Assembly (NCBI RefSeq): GCF_002929845.1
Contig: NZ_PJJS01000039.1
Span: forward strand, 1-64,000
DNA length: 64,000 nucleotides
DNA from: Cryobacterium sp. M96
GTDB taxonomy: Bacteria > Actinomycetota > Actinomycetes > Actinomycetales > Microbacteriaceae
Direction: 5' to 3'
In this document: positions 53,556 to 63,903 of the stretch, piece after piece
Layout: every line of letters starts with the position of its first letter
Position numbering within the stretch: the stretch's first letter is position 1
Notes under the pieces: model-generated
What the model was told of the DNA's origin: nothing
The model's input: the letters and a program-made list of their open reading frames with translations, nothing else
Databases searched by the model: none
Program-made: the position numbers and the translations under genes

Positions 53556-56027
53556 CTATCCGGGGTCGGTGTCCGGCACGGTCTCGTTCCGCACGGTCTC
53601 GCTCCAGACCGTCAGCGCACCACCACCTGGCCCCGGAGCGATCACCAGCAGTCCCTGCTGATCGGTGCGGAGGGGCAGTGTGCCCGCGGCCGCAAGAATG
53701 TCCAGGACCGTGTCGGTGGGATGGCCGTAGCCGTTCTCCCTGCCTACCGAAATCAGCCCCACCGTTGCCCGAAGATCGGCATAGAGCTCCGGGCTTTGGT
53801 CTGCCGACCCGTGGTGGGCGACCTTGACGACATCCACCTCGCCCGGGCTGGAGCTGCGCCTGAGCGCGTCCTGGGATTCCTCGCCGAGATCCCCGAGGAA
53901 CAGGGAACGGATGCCGCGACCGTCGAATCCGATCGTCACGCTCCCCTCGTTTCCGGTCTGCATCACCGCTGAGCCCCGCACCGGCCAGAGGATCTCCCAG
54001 CGCAGCTCCCCGAGGGTGCCCGTGTCGCCGCGGGCAGCGCCCCGCAGTTCGGCACCGCCCGCGGCGAGGGCATCGTGCAGTCGCTCATCGTCGGCGTTCT
54101 CCGGGATGCCGACCAGCGCCGTGTCGACGCGGCCGATCACGGCGGCGACCCCGCCGATGTGGTCCAGGTCGTAGTGGGTCAGCACGAGGATGTCGATTCG
54201 GTCGATCCCCAGCGTGTCGAGGCAGTCGGCGAGCAGGGCCGGGTCGGGCCCCACGTCGACGAGCGCGTACCGGTCGCGGTCGCGCACGACGACCGCATCA
54301 CCCTGCCCGATGTCGCAGGCCGCGATCTGCCAGTCCGCGGGGAAGGCCACGGCCCGGCCGACGCCTGCCCCGATCAGGCTGCCCGCGTAGCTTCCGGCGG
54401 CGAGAACCAGCACCGCGATCGCCGCGATCGGCCAGCGCGCCCGAACCTGCCCCCGGCCCCGCATCACCAGCGCCACCGCGGCCACCGTCAGTAGAACGGT
54501 CACGAGAACACCGAGCGGGCCGCCCAGCCAGGGTAGGCGGCTGCCGGGCAGCTCTGCGGATGTTCGGGCGATCGACGCGATCCAGGCGGCCGGCAGCCAG
54601 GCCAGGTAGAGCACTCCCCCGGCGACACCGGGCAGCCAGGGCAAGAGCAGGCACGCGATCAGACCGATGACGGTGGCGGCCGGGGCTGCCGGACCGGCCA
54701 GCAGATTCGCGGGCACCCCGTAGAGCGGGAGGGTGGGAGTGAGCAGAACGAGCACCGGCTGACAGGCCAACTGCGCGGCCAGCGGGATGGCGATCACGGC
54801 GGCGAGCCAGGTGGGCAGCCACCGATGCAGCATTCGGGTCAGCGGCCCGGCCAGCACGAGTAGGCCGGCCGTGGCCAGAACCGACAAAGCGAACCCGTAA
54901 CTGCGGGCCAGCCATGGGTCGGCCGCCAGCAGTAGGATCACGACGAGTGCGAGCAACGGCACACCTCGGCCCGGCCGACCGGAGGCAATCCCGAGCAGCA
55001 GGATCGTCGCCATCAGAGCGGCACGCAGCACACTGGGTTCGGGCGTCACGAGCACCACGAACCCGAGCAGGGTGAGGAGCGAGATCGCGATCCGGATGCC
55101 GCGGCGCAGTCCCAGAAACCCGGTCAGCAGCATGACGCCCGCGATCACCACGGCGCAGTTCGCTCCAGACACGGCCGTGAGGTGGCTGAGCGAACTCGTC
55201 TTCATGGCCGCGTCGAGGTCTGCCTCAACCGAGCTCGTGTCACCAATGGCCAGGCCGGGCAGCAGGTCACCGCCGTCGCCGGGCAGATCGCCCGCGGCGG
55301 TCGTGAACAGGGTGCGCAGTTCCCCGGCCCAGCCGAGCCACCAGGGTGGTGTCACGAGGAGCTCGGGCGGACCACGCCCAAACACCAGGGCGGATGCCGC
55401 ATCCCCGGCCGCCGTGAGCCGAAGGGTGGCGTCCAGCCGCACGACACTGCCGATCTGAAGCGCGGTCGTCTGTCCGCTCGCAGTCTCCGCGAACACGACC
55501 ACCGGAACCGACAGACCCCGCCCAGCACCCTTCCGGGCGACCTCGCCCTGGTCGATCCCGGTCAGGGTGCCGCGGAAGCGCACCCGGGCGGACGCTCCGG
55601 AGTCAGAGCCAGCCGGGCCGAAGAGTGCGGGAGCACCGAACGACTGGGTCTGCACCGGGATTGACGCCACCGTGAGGAGCACGGTCACTGACTCCTGCCG
55701 GGCGGCGCTCTCCCGCACGGTTTCCGGCAGCCGCCCGGGCGCAGCGACCGTGACCGCGGATGCCATCAGCGCGGCCGCAGCGCAACAGACCAGGCCGACA
55801 CCCCAGGCCGACACCCCCCGGGCGCGGAGCAGTCGACGCGCCACAACCAGACCCACGCCCAGTGCGGCGGCCCATAACGCGGCCTGAGCGCCGGGTGCCC
55901 ACCCGGGGAAGGCGATGAGCAACCAGGCCGCCAGCCAGGCGGTCGCCGCGGGGAAAACCAAGCGCAGGTCGAGCCCGGTCATGCCGTGATCCGGGCGGCG
56001 AGCTACGATGTCGCGCGTAAAATCCAT
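53556..56027 (-). CDS. comEC: Competence DNA channel ComEC/Rec2
   Basis: 823 residues. N-terminal membrane segments and an OB-fold region are followed by the Competence domain (LTAVSGANCAVVIAGVMLLTGFLGL) with about eight helices. The C-terminal beta-lactamase-like domain reads ACDIGQGDAVVV, LTHYDLDHIGGV and KVAHHGSADQSPEL. It is the channel for single-stranded DNA in natural transformation, and the C-terminal domain may be the nuclease. It follows comEA, forming the usual late-competence pair. Confidence 0.95.
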   Translation of the reverse strand: MDFTRDIVARRPDHGMTGLDLRLVFPAATAWLAAWLLIAFPGWAPGAQAALWAAALGVGLVVARRLLRARGVSAWGVGLVCCAAAALMASAVTVAAPGRLPETVRESAARQESVTVLLTVASIPVQTQSFGAPALFGPAGSDSGASARVRFRGTLTGIDQGEVARKGAGRGLSVPVVVFAETASGQTTALQIGSVVRLDATLRLTAAGDAASALVFGRGPPELLVTPPWWLGWAGELRTLFTTAAGDLPGDGGDLLPGLAIGDTSSVEADLDAAMKTSSLSHLTAVSGANCAVVIAGVMLLTGFLGLRRGIRIAISLLTLLGFVVLVTPEPSVLRAALMATILLLGIASGRPGRGVPLLALVVILLLAADPWLARSYGFALSVLATAGLLVLAGPLTRMLHRWLPTWLAAVIAIPLAAQLACQPVLVLLTPTLPLYGVPANLLAGPAAPAATVIGLIACLLLPWLPGVAGGVLYLAWLPAAWIASIARTSAELPGSRLPWLGGPLGVLVTVLLTVAAVALVMRGRGQVRARWPIAAIAVLVLAAGSYAGSLIGAGVGRAVAFPADWQIAACDIGQGDAVVVRDRDRYALVDVGPDPALLADCLDTLGIDRIDILVLTHYDLDHIGGVAAVIGRVDTALVGIPENADDERLHDALAAGGAELRGAARGDTGTLGELRWEILWPVRGSAVMQTGNEGSVTIGFDGRGIRSLFLGDLGEESQDALRRSSSPGEVDVVKVAHHGSADQSPELYADLRATVGLISVGRENGYGHPTDTVLDILAAAGTLPLRTDQQGLLVIAPGPGGGALTVWSETVRNETVPDTDPG

Positions 56028-56294
56028 ACCGGGAGGCTAGGTGCGCCCGCGGCTCCCCCCGGTGGCCACCGGAATCTGTGCCCGGTTGACGCGGGACCGG
56101 GGGTGTGGAGGCGTGCCCGGTGACCTCGCCACCGGTCCGCGGCGACGGAGCGGCTCGTGAAAAACGACACGCTTCAGCCCGCGAGCAGGCCGCCGACAGC
56201 GCCCATTGCCGCCAGTCGGTCAGTTTTCAAGCACCGGATACGCTCGCCGCACCGATGCGTCAGGACTTCAGGCACCCTCCGTTCACGGCCACTC

Positions 56295-57014
56295 TCACAC
56301 GGTGATCAGGGCTTTGAGCCCCTCGAACGTCTTCTCACCGATACCGGTGACATTGCGCAGGTCCTCGACGGCCGCGAACGGCCCGTTGGCGTCGCGGAAG
56401 TCCAGAATGCGCTGGGCCATGGCCGGGCCGATGCGCGGCAGGGTGTCGAGGTCGGCCAGGCTGGCCGTGTTGAGGTTGACCAGGACCGCCGGGCCGCCGC
56501 CACCTGGGTCGGATGCGCCGCCGAGGGATGCACCGCTGCCCGGCGGCGGTCCCTCGGGGACTTCGCCGAGCTGGGGCAGGTAGAGCTGCTCGCCGTCGCT
56601 GACCTTGCGAGCGAGATTGGTGCCGGCCGGATCGGCGGTCTCGGTCAGCCCGCCGGCGGCGGCCACGGCATCCATCACCCGGGCGCCGGTGGAGAGTTCG
56701 AAGAGACCGGGACGCCGCACGGCGCCGAGCACATGAACGAAGATGAGGGCACCGGATGCCGAGGCTGCCCCCGAGGAACTCGGGTCCGGGCCGCTGTCGG
56801 CTCCACCGGAACCCGAACCCGCGGTCGGGTGCGCCGGGGACACCACCTGGTGCCCGGCCTGCTGACCGAGCGCGGACACGATTACCGCGGTGGCCAACGC
56901 CAATATCAACAGCACGACGGCTGCGCCCACCCCGATGCGCACGCGCGCAGGGGCGCGCCCCTGCGCGCTCGGGGCCAGGCGGTCGAGTGCCGCGATTACC
57001 GGGTCAGGCTCCAT
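56295..57014 (-). CDS. comEA: Competence DNA-binding protein ComEA
   Basis: 239 residues. One N-terminal membrane segment (GVGAAVVLLILALATAVIVSALG), a Ser/Gly-rich linker, an SLBB-like domain (ALIFVHVLGAVRRPGLFELSTGARVMDAVAAAGGLTETAD), and a helix-hairpin-helix domain at the C-terminus (VNLNTASLADLDTLPRIGPAMAQRILDFRDANG, TGIGEKTFEGLK). It binds incoming double-stranded DNA outside the membrane and passes it to ComEC. A 267-base gap without a gene separates it from comEC. Confidence 0.94.
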   Translation of the reverse strand: MEPDPVIAALDRLAPSAQGRAPARVRIGVGAAVVLLILALATAVIVSALGQQAGHQVVSPAHPTAGSGSGGADSGPDPSSSGAASASGALIFVHVLGAVRRPGLFELSTGARVMDAVAAAGGLTETADPAGTNLARKVSDGEQLYLPQLGEVPEGPPPGSGASLGGASDPGGGGPAVLVNLNTASLADLDTLPRIGPAMAQRILDFRDANGPFAAVEDLRNVTGIGEKTFEGLKALITV

Positions 57015-57114
57015 CCCCGCAGGCTAAGCCGACGGGTGCCGGTCCCCCAGCGGACGGCCGTACACTGTGGGCGGCGCCGCGAGGTGCCGCCCTGGGGAGG
57101 CGAGGCAGGCGGTG

Positions 57115-59697
57115 CTACTGGCCGCGGGTGACGATGCTGACGAGTTTCGGCGCGCGCACGATCACGTTCATGATCTCGCGGTCACCGATCCGGCGGATGA
57201 CCTCGGCCGAGGTACGTGCGAGGCGTTCCAGCTCGTCGCCGGAGATCTTCGGGGACACCTCGATGCGGTCGCGCACCTTGCCGTCGACCTGCACGACGGC
57301 CGTGACCGACTCCTCCACGAGCAGGGTTCGGTCGGCCTTGCGCCACTGCACGAGGGCGACACACGGCTCATGGCCGAGGAGCTGCCACATATCCTCGGCC
57401 GCGTACGGAGCAAACAGGTTGAGCACCATGGCGGTGACCTCCGCGGCCTCGCGCACCGCGGCATCCGCGGGGCCGACGCCGGTGTCGATCACCTTGCGGG
57501 TGGCGTTGACGAGTTCCATCAGTCGGGCGACGACCACGTTGAACTTGAACGATTCGACCAGGCCGGGCGCATCGGCCAGGAAGCGGTGGGTGACCCGGCG
57601 GAGACCGGCGTCGCCGGACCTCCAATCGATGTCGGGCGTACTCGTGACGTCGCGGGCGACGCGCCAGGCGCGGGCCAGAAACTTGGCGGAGCCGACCGGC
57701 GAGACATCCGCCCAGTCGATATCGTCTTCCGGCGGTCCGGCGAAAGCCATGGTGAGCCGTACCGCGTCGACGCCGAACTGGTCGACCTCCTCGGTGAAGT
57801 AGACCAGGTTGCCCTTGCTCTTGGACATCTTGGCCCCGTCAAGGATGACCATTCCCTGGTTCAGCAGAGCCGTGAACGGCTCGGTGAAGCTGACATAGCC
57901 GAGGTCGAAAAGCACCTTGGTCATGAAGCGCGCGTAGAGCAGGTGCAGGATGGCGTGCTCGACGCCACCGACATACTGGTCGACGGGCGCCCACTTCTCG
58001 GCTTCCTTCGGGTCGAACGCCTTCGTGTCGTCGGTGGGGTTCAGGAAGCGCAGGAAGTACCAGGAGCTGTCGACGAAGGTGTCCATGGTGTCCGCGTCGC
58101 GGCGTGCGGGGGTGCCGTCGATCGGGTTGGGCACGTTGACCCAGTCGGCCGCGCCGCCCAGCGGCGACGTGCCCTTGGGCTTGAGGTCGAGGCCGTCGGT
58201 GGGCGGTAGCAACACGGGAAGCTGGTCTTCCGGCACGGGGATCTCGGCGCCGTCCTGGCCGTGGATGATCGGAATCGGCGTGCCCCAGTAGCGTTGACGG
58301 GAGATGAGCCAGTCACGCAGACGGTAGTTCTTGGCGGCGCGGCCGGTACCGTCGGCGGCCAACTGCTCGATCATGCGCTTGATCGCGGTGTTCTTGCTAA
58401 GGCCGTTGAGCGCGCCCGAGTTGATCAGGCGGCCTTCCCCGGTCAGTGCGATGCCAGTGCGAGCCGGGTCGAGGGAGGTGAGCTCCTCGGTGCCGTCGAT
58501 CATGTCCTGCGTGATCACGGGGATCATGCCGGTGACCGCGGCGGTCGTGTCGACGACCACGACCACGGGCAGGTCGAAACGGCGGGCGAAGTCGAGGTCG
58601 CGCTGGTCGTGGGCCGGCACCGCCATCACGGCACCGTGGCCGTAGTCGGCGAGCACGTAGTCCGCGGCCCAGATCGGCAGGCGTTCGCCGTTGGCCGGGT
58701 TGACCGCGTAGCGCTCGAGAAACACGCCGGTCTTCTCTCGGTCGGTTGCCTGACGCTCGATCTCGGTGCTGTTCTGAACCTGTACCAGGTATTCCTGGAA
58801 CCGTTCCTTGACGGTGGGCGAGGCATCCGCGACCAGCTCGACGGCGAGGTCCGCGTCGGGGGCGACGACCATGAAGGTCGCGCCGTAGAGGGTGTCGGGG
58901 CGGGTCGTGAAGACGCTGATGCGCTCCTCTCGGCCTTCGATCACGAAGTCCACGTCGGCGCCGATGGAGCGGCCGATCCAGTTGCGCTGCATGTTGAGCA
59001 CCTTCGCTGGCCAGGTGCCCTCGAGCTGGTTCAGGTCGTCAAGCAGGCGGTCCGCATAGTCGGTGATCTTGAAGTACCACTGGGTGAGCTTCTTCTTGAC
59101 CACCACGGCGCCGCTGCGCTCCGAGGTGCCGTCGGCGAGCACCTGCTCGTTGGCGAGGACGGTCTGGTCTACCGGGTCCCAGTTCACCCAGCTGTCCTTG
59201 CGGTAGGCGAGGCCCTTCTTGTACAGCTGCAGGAACAGCCACTGGTTCCACTTGTAGTATTCAGGGTCGCTGGTGTGCAGCTCGCGGGACCAGTCGAAGG
59301 ATGCCGCGTAGAGCTTCATGCTTTTCTTCTGCTGCGCAATGTTGTCGTAGGTCCAGCCGCGCGGGTCGATGCCGCGCTTGATCGCGGCGTTCTCCGCGGG
59401 CAGCCCGAAGGAGTCCCAGCCGATGGGGTGTAGCACGTTGAAGCCCTGCTGACGCCAGTACCGGGCGACGATGTCGCCGAGCGCGTAGACCTCGGCGTGG
59501 CCCATGTGCAGGTCGCCGGAGGGATACGGGAACATGTCGAGCACGTACTTGCGCGGACGAACGTCGTCGGGATCGTTCGTGCGGAAGGGGTCGAGCTCTT
59601 CCCAGATCGGCTGCCACTTCGCCTGGATGGCGGCGAAATCGTAAACTTTTTCTTCGCTGTCCTGGCCGGTGCGGGTGTGGTCGTACTCGTGTGCCAC
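57115..59697 (-). CDS. leuS: Leucyl-tRNA synthetase
   Basis: 860 residues from GTG 59697 (GAAGAGAG upstream; [17 protein letters not shown]). The HIGH motif is in [18 protein letters not shown] in [16 protein letters not shown], and the CP1 editing domain lies in between ([18 protein letters not shown]). It is the usual long bacterial LeuRS. It charges tRNA-Leu. It is followed by comEA downstream. Confidence 0.96.
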   Translation of the reverse strand: MAHEYDHTRTGQDSEEKVYDFAAIQAKWQPIWEELDPFRTNDPDDVRPRKYVLDMFPYPSGDLHMGHAEVYALGDIVARYWRQQGFNVLHPIGWDSFGLPAENAAIKRGIDPRGWTYDNIAQQKKSMKLYAASFDWSRELHTSDPEYYKWNQWLFLQLYKKGLAYRKDSWVNWDPVDQTVLANEQVLADGTSERSGAVVVKKKLTQWYFKITDYADRLLDDLNQLEGTWPAKVLNMQRNWIGRSIGADVDFVIEGREERISVFTTRPDTLYGATFMVVAPDADLAVELVADASPTVKERFQEYLVQVQNSTEIERQATDREKTGVFLERYAVNPANGERLPIWAADYVLADYGHGAVMAVPAHDQRDLDFARRFDLPVVVVVDTTAAVTGMIPVITQDMIDGTEELTSLDPARTGIALTGEGRLINSGALNGLSKNTAIKRMIEQLAADGTGRAAKNYRLRDWLISRQRYWGTPIPIIHGQDGAEIPVPEDQLPVLLPPTDGLDLKPKGTSPLGGAADWVNVPNPIDGTPARRDADTMDTFVDSSWYFLRFLNPTDDTKAFDPKEAEKWAPVDQYVGGVEHAILHLLYARFMTKVLFDLGYVSFTEPFTALLNQGMVILDGAKMSKSKGNLVYFTEEVDQFGVDAVRLTMAFAGPPEDDIDWADVSPVGSAKFLARAWRVARDVTSTPDIDWRSGDAGLRRVTHRFLADAPGLVESFKFNVVVARLMELVNATRKVIDTGVGPADAAVREAAEVTAMVLNLFAPYAAEDMWQLLGHEPCVALVQWRKADRTLLVEESVTAVVQVDGKVRDRIEVSPKISGDELERLARTSAEVIRRIGDREIMNVIVRAPKLVSIVTRGQ

Positions 59698-59775
59698 GTG
59701 ACTCTCTTCGTTGCAGTGGGGATTGCGCCAGCAGGCACAGGGCCGCGCGGAGGCGGCGTCCAAGCTCTTAGGTTA

Positions 59776-61272
59776 CTAAACCTGGCCCTGGCCCGTGGCG
59801 GCTCCGGATCGAGGAACGCCGAGGACGGCCAGGAGCGCCGCCGCTTTCAGTCGGGTTTCCTCGATCTCCTCCAGCGGATCGGACAGCGCCGTGATGCCGC
59901 CGCCCGTGCCGATGGAGGCCCCGTCCGGACTGAGCACGATGCTGCGGATGACCATGGCCAGGTCGACCGCGCCGTTTCGCCCCAGATAGCCGAAGGCCCC
60001 GGCGTAGAGCCCGCGCGGTCCGCACTCGAGGGCGTCGAGGATGGTCATCGCACTGATCTTGGGTGCCCCGGTCATGGACCCGGCGGGGAAGCAGGACGCA
60101 ACGGCATCCACGCCGGTCAGCCCCGCGGCCAGGCGCGCCTCGACCGTGCTGACCAGCTGGTGCACGTGCGCGTAACTCTCCACGGCGAGCAGGTTCGTGA
60201 CCTGCACGCTGCCGAGCTCGGCGATCCGGCCGAGGTCGTTGCGCATCAGGTCGACGATCATCAGGTTCTCGGCGCGCTCTTTGTCGCTGCCCTCGAGCTC
60301 GTCGCGGAGCTCGCGGTCCCGGTCGGCCATCCGGGAGCGCGCCCGAGTGCCCTTGATCGGCTTCGTGGTGATCAGGCCGCCCGGGGTCACGGTCAGGAAC
60401 TGTTCCGGGGAGGCGCTGAGCAGGGCGGTGTCCCCGAAACGCAGCAGCCCGCCGTGGTGGCTGGGGCTGCCGGCGCGCAACGCCAGGTAGGCGTCGACCG
60501 GATGCGGCCGCACGTCGACCAGGATCTCGTTGGTGAGGCAGAGCTGGTAGGCGTCACCGGCCCGGATGAACGCCTGGCATTCCTCGATCAGCTCGGTGTA
60601 GTGGTGCACGTCATGCCGCCACCGGGCTGCGCCGGCAGCGGCAACGGGGCCGGCAGCGGGGCCGACAGGCCACGTGACCGGCCGGGTCGCGGATGCTGCG
60701 GGCGGCGGCTCCGACGTGGCGAGAGCCTTGAGCACGGCATCGGCCCACACCTGCGGGGCATCCATCGCGTCGCCGGAAGCGCGGCGAGCGAGCGCCCTGA
60801 CCGTGCGTGCCGCGTGATCGAACACCAGCACTTGGTGCACCTCGAGCAGGGCGGCATCCGGGTAGTGGGAGTCGTGCACGGGCGTGCCGAGGGTCTGGGC
60901 GCCGAGTTCGTAACCGAGCCAGCCCACCCAGCCCAGCCGAAAGCCGCCGGTATCGTCGGTGCCGGTATCCTCGGTGGCATCGTCGGGGAAGCCGGCCGGC
61001 TCCGCTCGCAGGAACTCGAAGATCGTCCCGGGTGAGAGGTGGCCCGGCACGGACGGATCGCCGGCGACCGAGACCGTCACGGTCCCCTCCGGCACCGAGG
61101 CGGTGACGAACCGGGACTCGGGCGACGCAGACCCAAGATAGCTGAGGCCGGTTTCGGCGCCGTTGCCGGCATCCAACCAGAACGCGTACGGGCTGTTGCG
61201 GTAGAGGGTGTCGAAGACGCGGGCCGGATCCCACCACTCGGGCAGGAGGATGCTCTGAGTCGGCCCGGTCAC
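59776..61272 (-). CDS. pabB: Aminodeoxychorismate synthase component I
   Basis: 498 residues. The chorismate-binding domain carries YQLCLTNEILVDV, SPEQFLTVTPGGLITTKPIKGTRARS, ENLMIVDLMRNDLGRIA and CFPAGSMTGAPKISAM. PIKGT with a Lys is characteristic of PabB; anthranilate synthase has PIAGT. It makes 4-amino-4-deoxychorismate from chorismate, for folate synthesis. The adjacent glutaminase (PabA) is not in the window. Confidence 0.9.
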   Translation of the reverse strand: MTGPTQSILLPEWWDPARVFDTLYRNSPYAFWLDAGNGAETGLSYLGSASPESRFVTASVPEGTVTVSVAGDPSVPGHLSPGTIFEFLRAEPAGFPDDATEDTGTDDTGGFRLGWVGWLGYELGAQTLGTPVHDSHYPDAALLEVHQVLVFDHAARTVRALARRASGDAMDAPQVWADAVLKALATSEPPPAASATRPVTWPVGPAAGPVAAAGAARWRHDVHHYTELIEECQAFIRAGDAYQLCLTNEILVDVRPHPVDAYLALRAGSPSHHGGLLRFGDTALLSASPEQFLTVTPGGLITTKPIKGTRARSRMADRDRELRDELEGSDKERAENLMIVDLMRNDLGRIAELGSVQVTNLLAVESYAHVHQLVSTVEARLAAGLTGVDAVASCFPAGSMTGAPKISAMTILDALECGPRGLYAGAFGYLGRNGAVDLAMVIRSIVLSPDGASIGTGGGITALSDPLEEIEETRLKAAALLAVLGVPRSGAATGQGQV

Positions 61273-61358
61273 ACTCCCAGCCTAGGTGCCCTGATTCTCC
61301 CCGGAGTGCAGCGATCTGCCGCCCCGGCCGCACGCTTGCCGAACTCGGTGCCGTGTCT

Positions 61359-61446
61359 CGAACGAATTCGACGGAGATTCTCCGGAAAACGGCTTTTCCC
61401 GTGTGTCTGCGCCCGATCCGGGCAAAATCTCCGTCGAATTCGTTCG
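61359..61446. repeat. Dispersed palindromic repeat, copy B
   Basis: Terminal inverted repeats of about 20 bp (outer CGAACGAATTCGACGGAGAT) at about 61359-61379 and 61426-61446 enclose a 46-base core. The 15-bp CGAATTCGACGGAGA is identical to that of copy A at 38574-38653. It lies between pabB and the M28 peptidase gene. The ORF pieces that it contains on both strands are chance translations of the repeat. Confidence 0.9.
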
Positions 61447-61500
61447 GACCCACTCATCTGGGTGCCGGGACCGCACCCACGACCCCACCGGGGACGCAGT

Positions 61501-61528
61501 GGGGACGCCGCCCGCGGGCGGCGTCCCC
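61501..61528. terminator. 14-bp perfect palindrome, possible terminator
   Basis: GGGGACGCCGCCCG and its exact inverse form a 28-base hairpin with no loop, about 30 bases downstream of the M28 peptidase stop on the minus strand, and followed by ACCTTTCT on the plus strand. It probably ends the peptidase mRNA, without a T-run. Confidence 0.55.
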
Positions 61529-61557
61529 ACCTTTCTCCGTCAGGTGCTGCAGCGTGG

Positions 61558-63069
61558 CTACTTCACAGCGAGGCTGCCCTTGAACTGGAGCCCCGTCGAG
61601 CCGGAGCCGCCGCCCCTGGTCGTGCCGTTGACCGCGGAGGTGGTCTCGCCGAACGTCATCGTCGTGTGGGCGATGGCATCGGCCATCTGCTCCAGCACCT
61701 CCGCATTGATGTTCGTGATGTCGTCGCATGCGGCGTGGTAGCAGGCATCGTACGGTGCGCCGGCGACGCCACCGTAGGTGACCGCCTCAGCCTCCGTCAT
61801 CAGGTCTTCCGCACCGGTGAAGAGCCCGCCGGCGGGAATGCCGTTCTCGATGAACCCGAAGTAGTCGGACCGACCGTCGAACTCGGTGGGTTCTACGGCC
61901 AGCCCCTGCGAGGCGAAGTAGTCCAGGAAGACCTTCTCGACCAGCGCCGACCCGTTCGGGCCGGTGGTGCCGAAGGACGAGCCGTCACCGTCGTAGACGA
62001 AGCGCACAAAGTTCGGCGACGCGACCATGTCGAAGTTCAGGTTGACGGCATGCGCCTTGATCTGGCGTTTCGTCAGCTGTGACACGTAGTACTCGGAGCC
62101 GACCAGTCCATCCTCCTCACTGCCCCAAAACGCGAACCGCACCCGGTTGGTGGGTGCGTTGCCGGAGGCGGCGAGCTGGATGGCGGTTTCCAGGATGGCG
62201 GCGCTGCCGCTGCCGTTGTCGTTGATTCCCGCGCCCTCGGCGACGGAGTCGAGGTGCGCTCCGGCCACGACCGTACGGTCCGCGCGACCGGCCGAATCGG
62301 CCAGGATGTTGAAGGATTCAGTGACGGTGACCTCAGCATCCACGGCCAGCCGCACGGTCGGGGCAGGCTGCCCGGCCAGAGACGCGCCGAGCGCGAAGGT
62401 CGTTCCGATGACCGGAACGGCGGTCTGCGGGGCGTCCAGAGTGCCGTTGACGATACCGAGGCGGTCGTCGGCGTTGCCTTGGTTGAAGATGATCACGCCG
62501 GCGGCGCCGGCCGCGATCGCATTGTCGGCCTTGACCCGGAAGGTGCAGGTGCCGCGTTGGATCAGGGCGACGTTCCCGGCCGTGAAGCCCGCGAAGTCCG
62601 CGGCTTCACAGCCGCTGGTCGAGGCCCGGTCGCCGACCAGGTTGATGTCGACCGCCTGTACCGCCGCCGAGACCGTGCCGGAGCCGGAGTAGCTCATCGT
62701 GGCAAAGTCGGTGCCGGCAGCGTAGGTGGTGGGGGTGGGCGTGAACTGCGCGAACGACTCCGCGTTCAGCACGAACTGCTCATAGGAGTAGGCCTGACGG
62801 ATCGGCGTGTAGCCCGCGGCCTTGAGCCGCTCTTCGACGTAGACGGCGGATGCCTCGTACCCCGGCGTGCCGGACGCACGCGTGCCGCCGTTGGCGTCCG
62901 CGATCTCCTGGAACTTCTCCAGGTGGTCGATGATTCCGGCTGCCGTAACGGCTTCGCGCAGCGCGCCGGTGTCCGTTCCGTTATCGGCGTAGGCGGGCAG
63001 CCCGACGCTGACCGACAGGGCCACGGCCGTGCCGATGGCGGCGAGACGAATATTCCGATTCTGTTTCAT
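61558..63069 (-). CDS. Secreted M28-family aminopeptidase with PA domain
   Basis: 503 residues. A signal peptide (IRLAAIGTAVALSVSVGLPAYA) is followed by the catalytic domain with an inserted protease-associated (PA) domain at about 130-230. Zinc ligands appear in VVAGAHLDSVAEGAGINDNGSG (His, Asp), SEEDGLVGSEYYV (Glu pair), and the last His in YDACYHAACDDITN. It should cleave amino-terminal residues outside the cell. It might supply peptides to an oligopeptide importer, but that is inference. Confidence 0.93.
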   Translation of the reverse strand: MKQNRNIRLAAIGTAVALSVSVGLPAYADNGTDTGALREAVTAAGIIDHLEKFQEIADANGGTRASGTPGYEASAVYVEERLKAAGYTPIRQAYSYEQFVLNAESFAQFTPTPTTYAAGTDFATMSYSGSGTVSAAVQAVDINLVGDRASTSGCEAADFAGFTAGNVALIQRGTCTFRVKADNAIAAGAAGVIIFNQGNADDRLGIVNGTLDAPQTAVPVIGTTFALGASLAGQPAPTVRLAVDAEVTVTESFNILADSAGRADRTVVAGAHLDSVAEGAGINDNGSGSAAILETAIQLAASGNAPTNRVRFAFWGSEEDGLVGSEYYVSQLTKRQIKAHAVNLNFDMVASPNFVRFVYDGDGSSFGTTGPNGSALVEKVFLDYFASQGLAVEPTEFDGRSDYFGFIENGIPAGGLFTGAEDLMTEAEAVTYGGVAGAPYDACYHAACDDITNINAEVLEQMADAIAHTTMTFGETTSAVNGTTRGGGSGSTGLQFKGSLAVK

Positions 63070-63205
63070 GAGGGTCCCTCAGACTGGATCGAACGTGGGC
63101 CGGTCGTCCTTGAGCGGCCCTGCAGCGACGCTAGCGTATCCCCCAGTCGCGGGGCAAGGGCAGGTCCCCAGCCCCGCTGCGGGTGCACGGCTTAGGCTGT
63201 GGGTC

Positions 63206-63862
63206 GTGAACGATATCCTCAGCTGGATCCTGGATACGGTTTCCAGCGTGGATCCGGTGCTGCGCACCCTCCTGGCCGGACTCGGCATGCTGCTGGAGAC
63301 ATCCGTTCTCGTCGGCCTGGTCGTGCCGGGCGATTCCATCGTGATCGTGGCGAGCACCGCGGTGAGCAACACGGCCGAGTTCCTGGGGCTCGTCGCCGCG
63401 GTGATCGTCGGAGCCCTGATCGGCGAGAGCATCGGCTTCGCGCTCGGCCGCCACTTCGGGCCGTGGATCCGGATGAGCCGCCTCGGGCGCCGGCTCGGGG
63501 AACGCAACTGGGCCCGGGCCGAGATCTACCTGGCACGGCGCGGCGGCATCGCCGTGTTCCTGTCGCGGTTCCTGCCCGTGCTGCACTCGCTGATCCCGCT
63601 GACCGTGGGGATGAGCCCGATGCCCTACCGCACCTTCATGAAGTGGACCGTGCCGGCCTGCGTGATCTGGGCGGTGGCCTACGTGTCGATCGGTTCGGCC
63701 GCCGCCGAAGGCTACCGCGAGCTCTCCGACCGGCTCCACTTCGCCGGATACCTCTTCGTCGGCGCGATCGCGCTCTTCGTGCTGCTCGTGTTCCTGGTCA
63801 AACGCTGGCTGCACCGCCGCGAGGAGCGACACATGGAACAGCCGGAGCCTCCGGTCGTCTGA
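63206..63862 (+). CDS. DedA-family membrane protein
   Basis: 218 residues from GTG 63206 (MNDILSWIL). Family marks are VGLVVPGDSIVIVAST (the E/DxG-like first motif region), ALIGESIGFALGRHFG, and RFLPVLHSLIPLTVGMSPMPYRTFMKW with the typical Arg. DedA proteins are polytopic inner-membrane proteins now thought to flip lipids such as undecaprenyl phosphate. The promoter box is close to the GTG, so the mRNA may be leaderless. It is divergent from the M28 gene. Confidence 0.9.
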   Translation: MNDILSWILDTVSSVDPVLRTLLAGLGMLLETSVLVGLVVPGDSIVIVASTAVSNTAEFLGLVAAVIVGALIGESIGFALGRHFGPWIRMSRLGRRLGERNWARAEIYLARRGGIAVFLSRFLPVLHSLIPLTVGMSPMPYRTFMKWTVPACVIWAVAYVSIGSAAAEGYRELSDRLHFAGYLFVGAIALFVLLVFLVKRWLHRREERHMEQPEPPVV

Positions 63863-63903
63863 CCGCATGCTCGGTCGGGCGACCCCTCGTTCGGCTGTCA
63901 AGT

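Noticed and set aside
61353-61583. Short ORFs on both strands across the repeat at 61359-61446 (with NEFDGDF or TNSTEIL)
   Set aside because: They are translations of the palindromic repeat; similar pieces appear at 38574-38653 in other frames.
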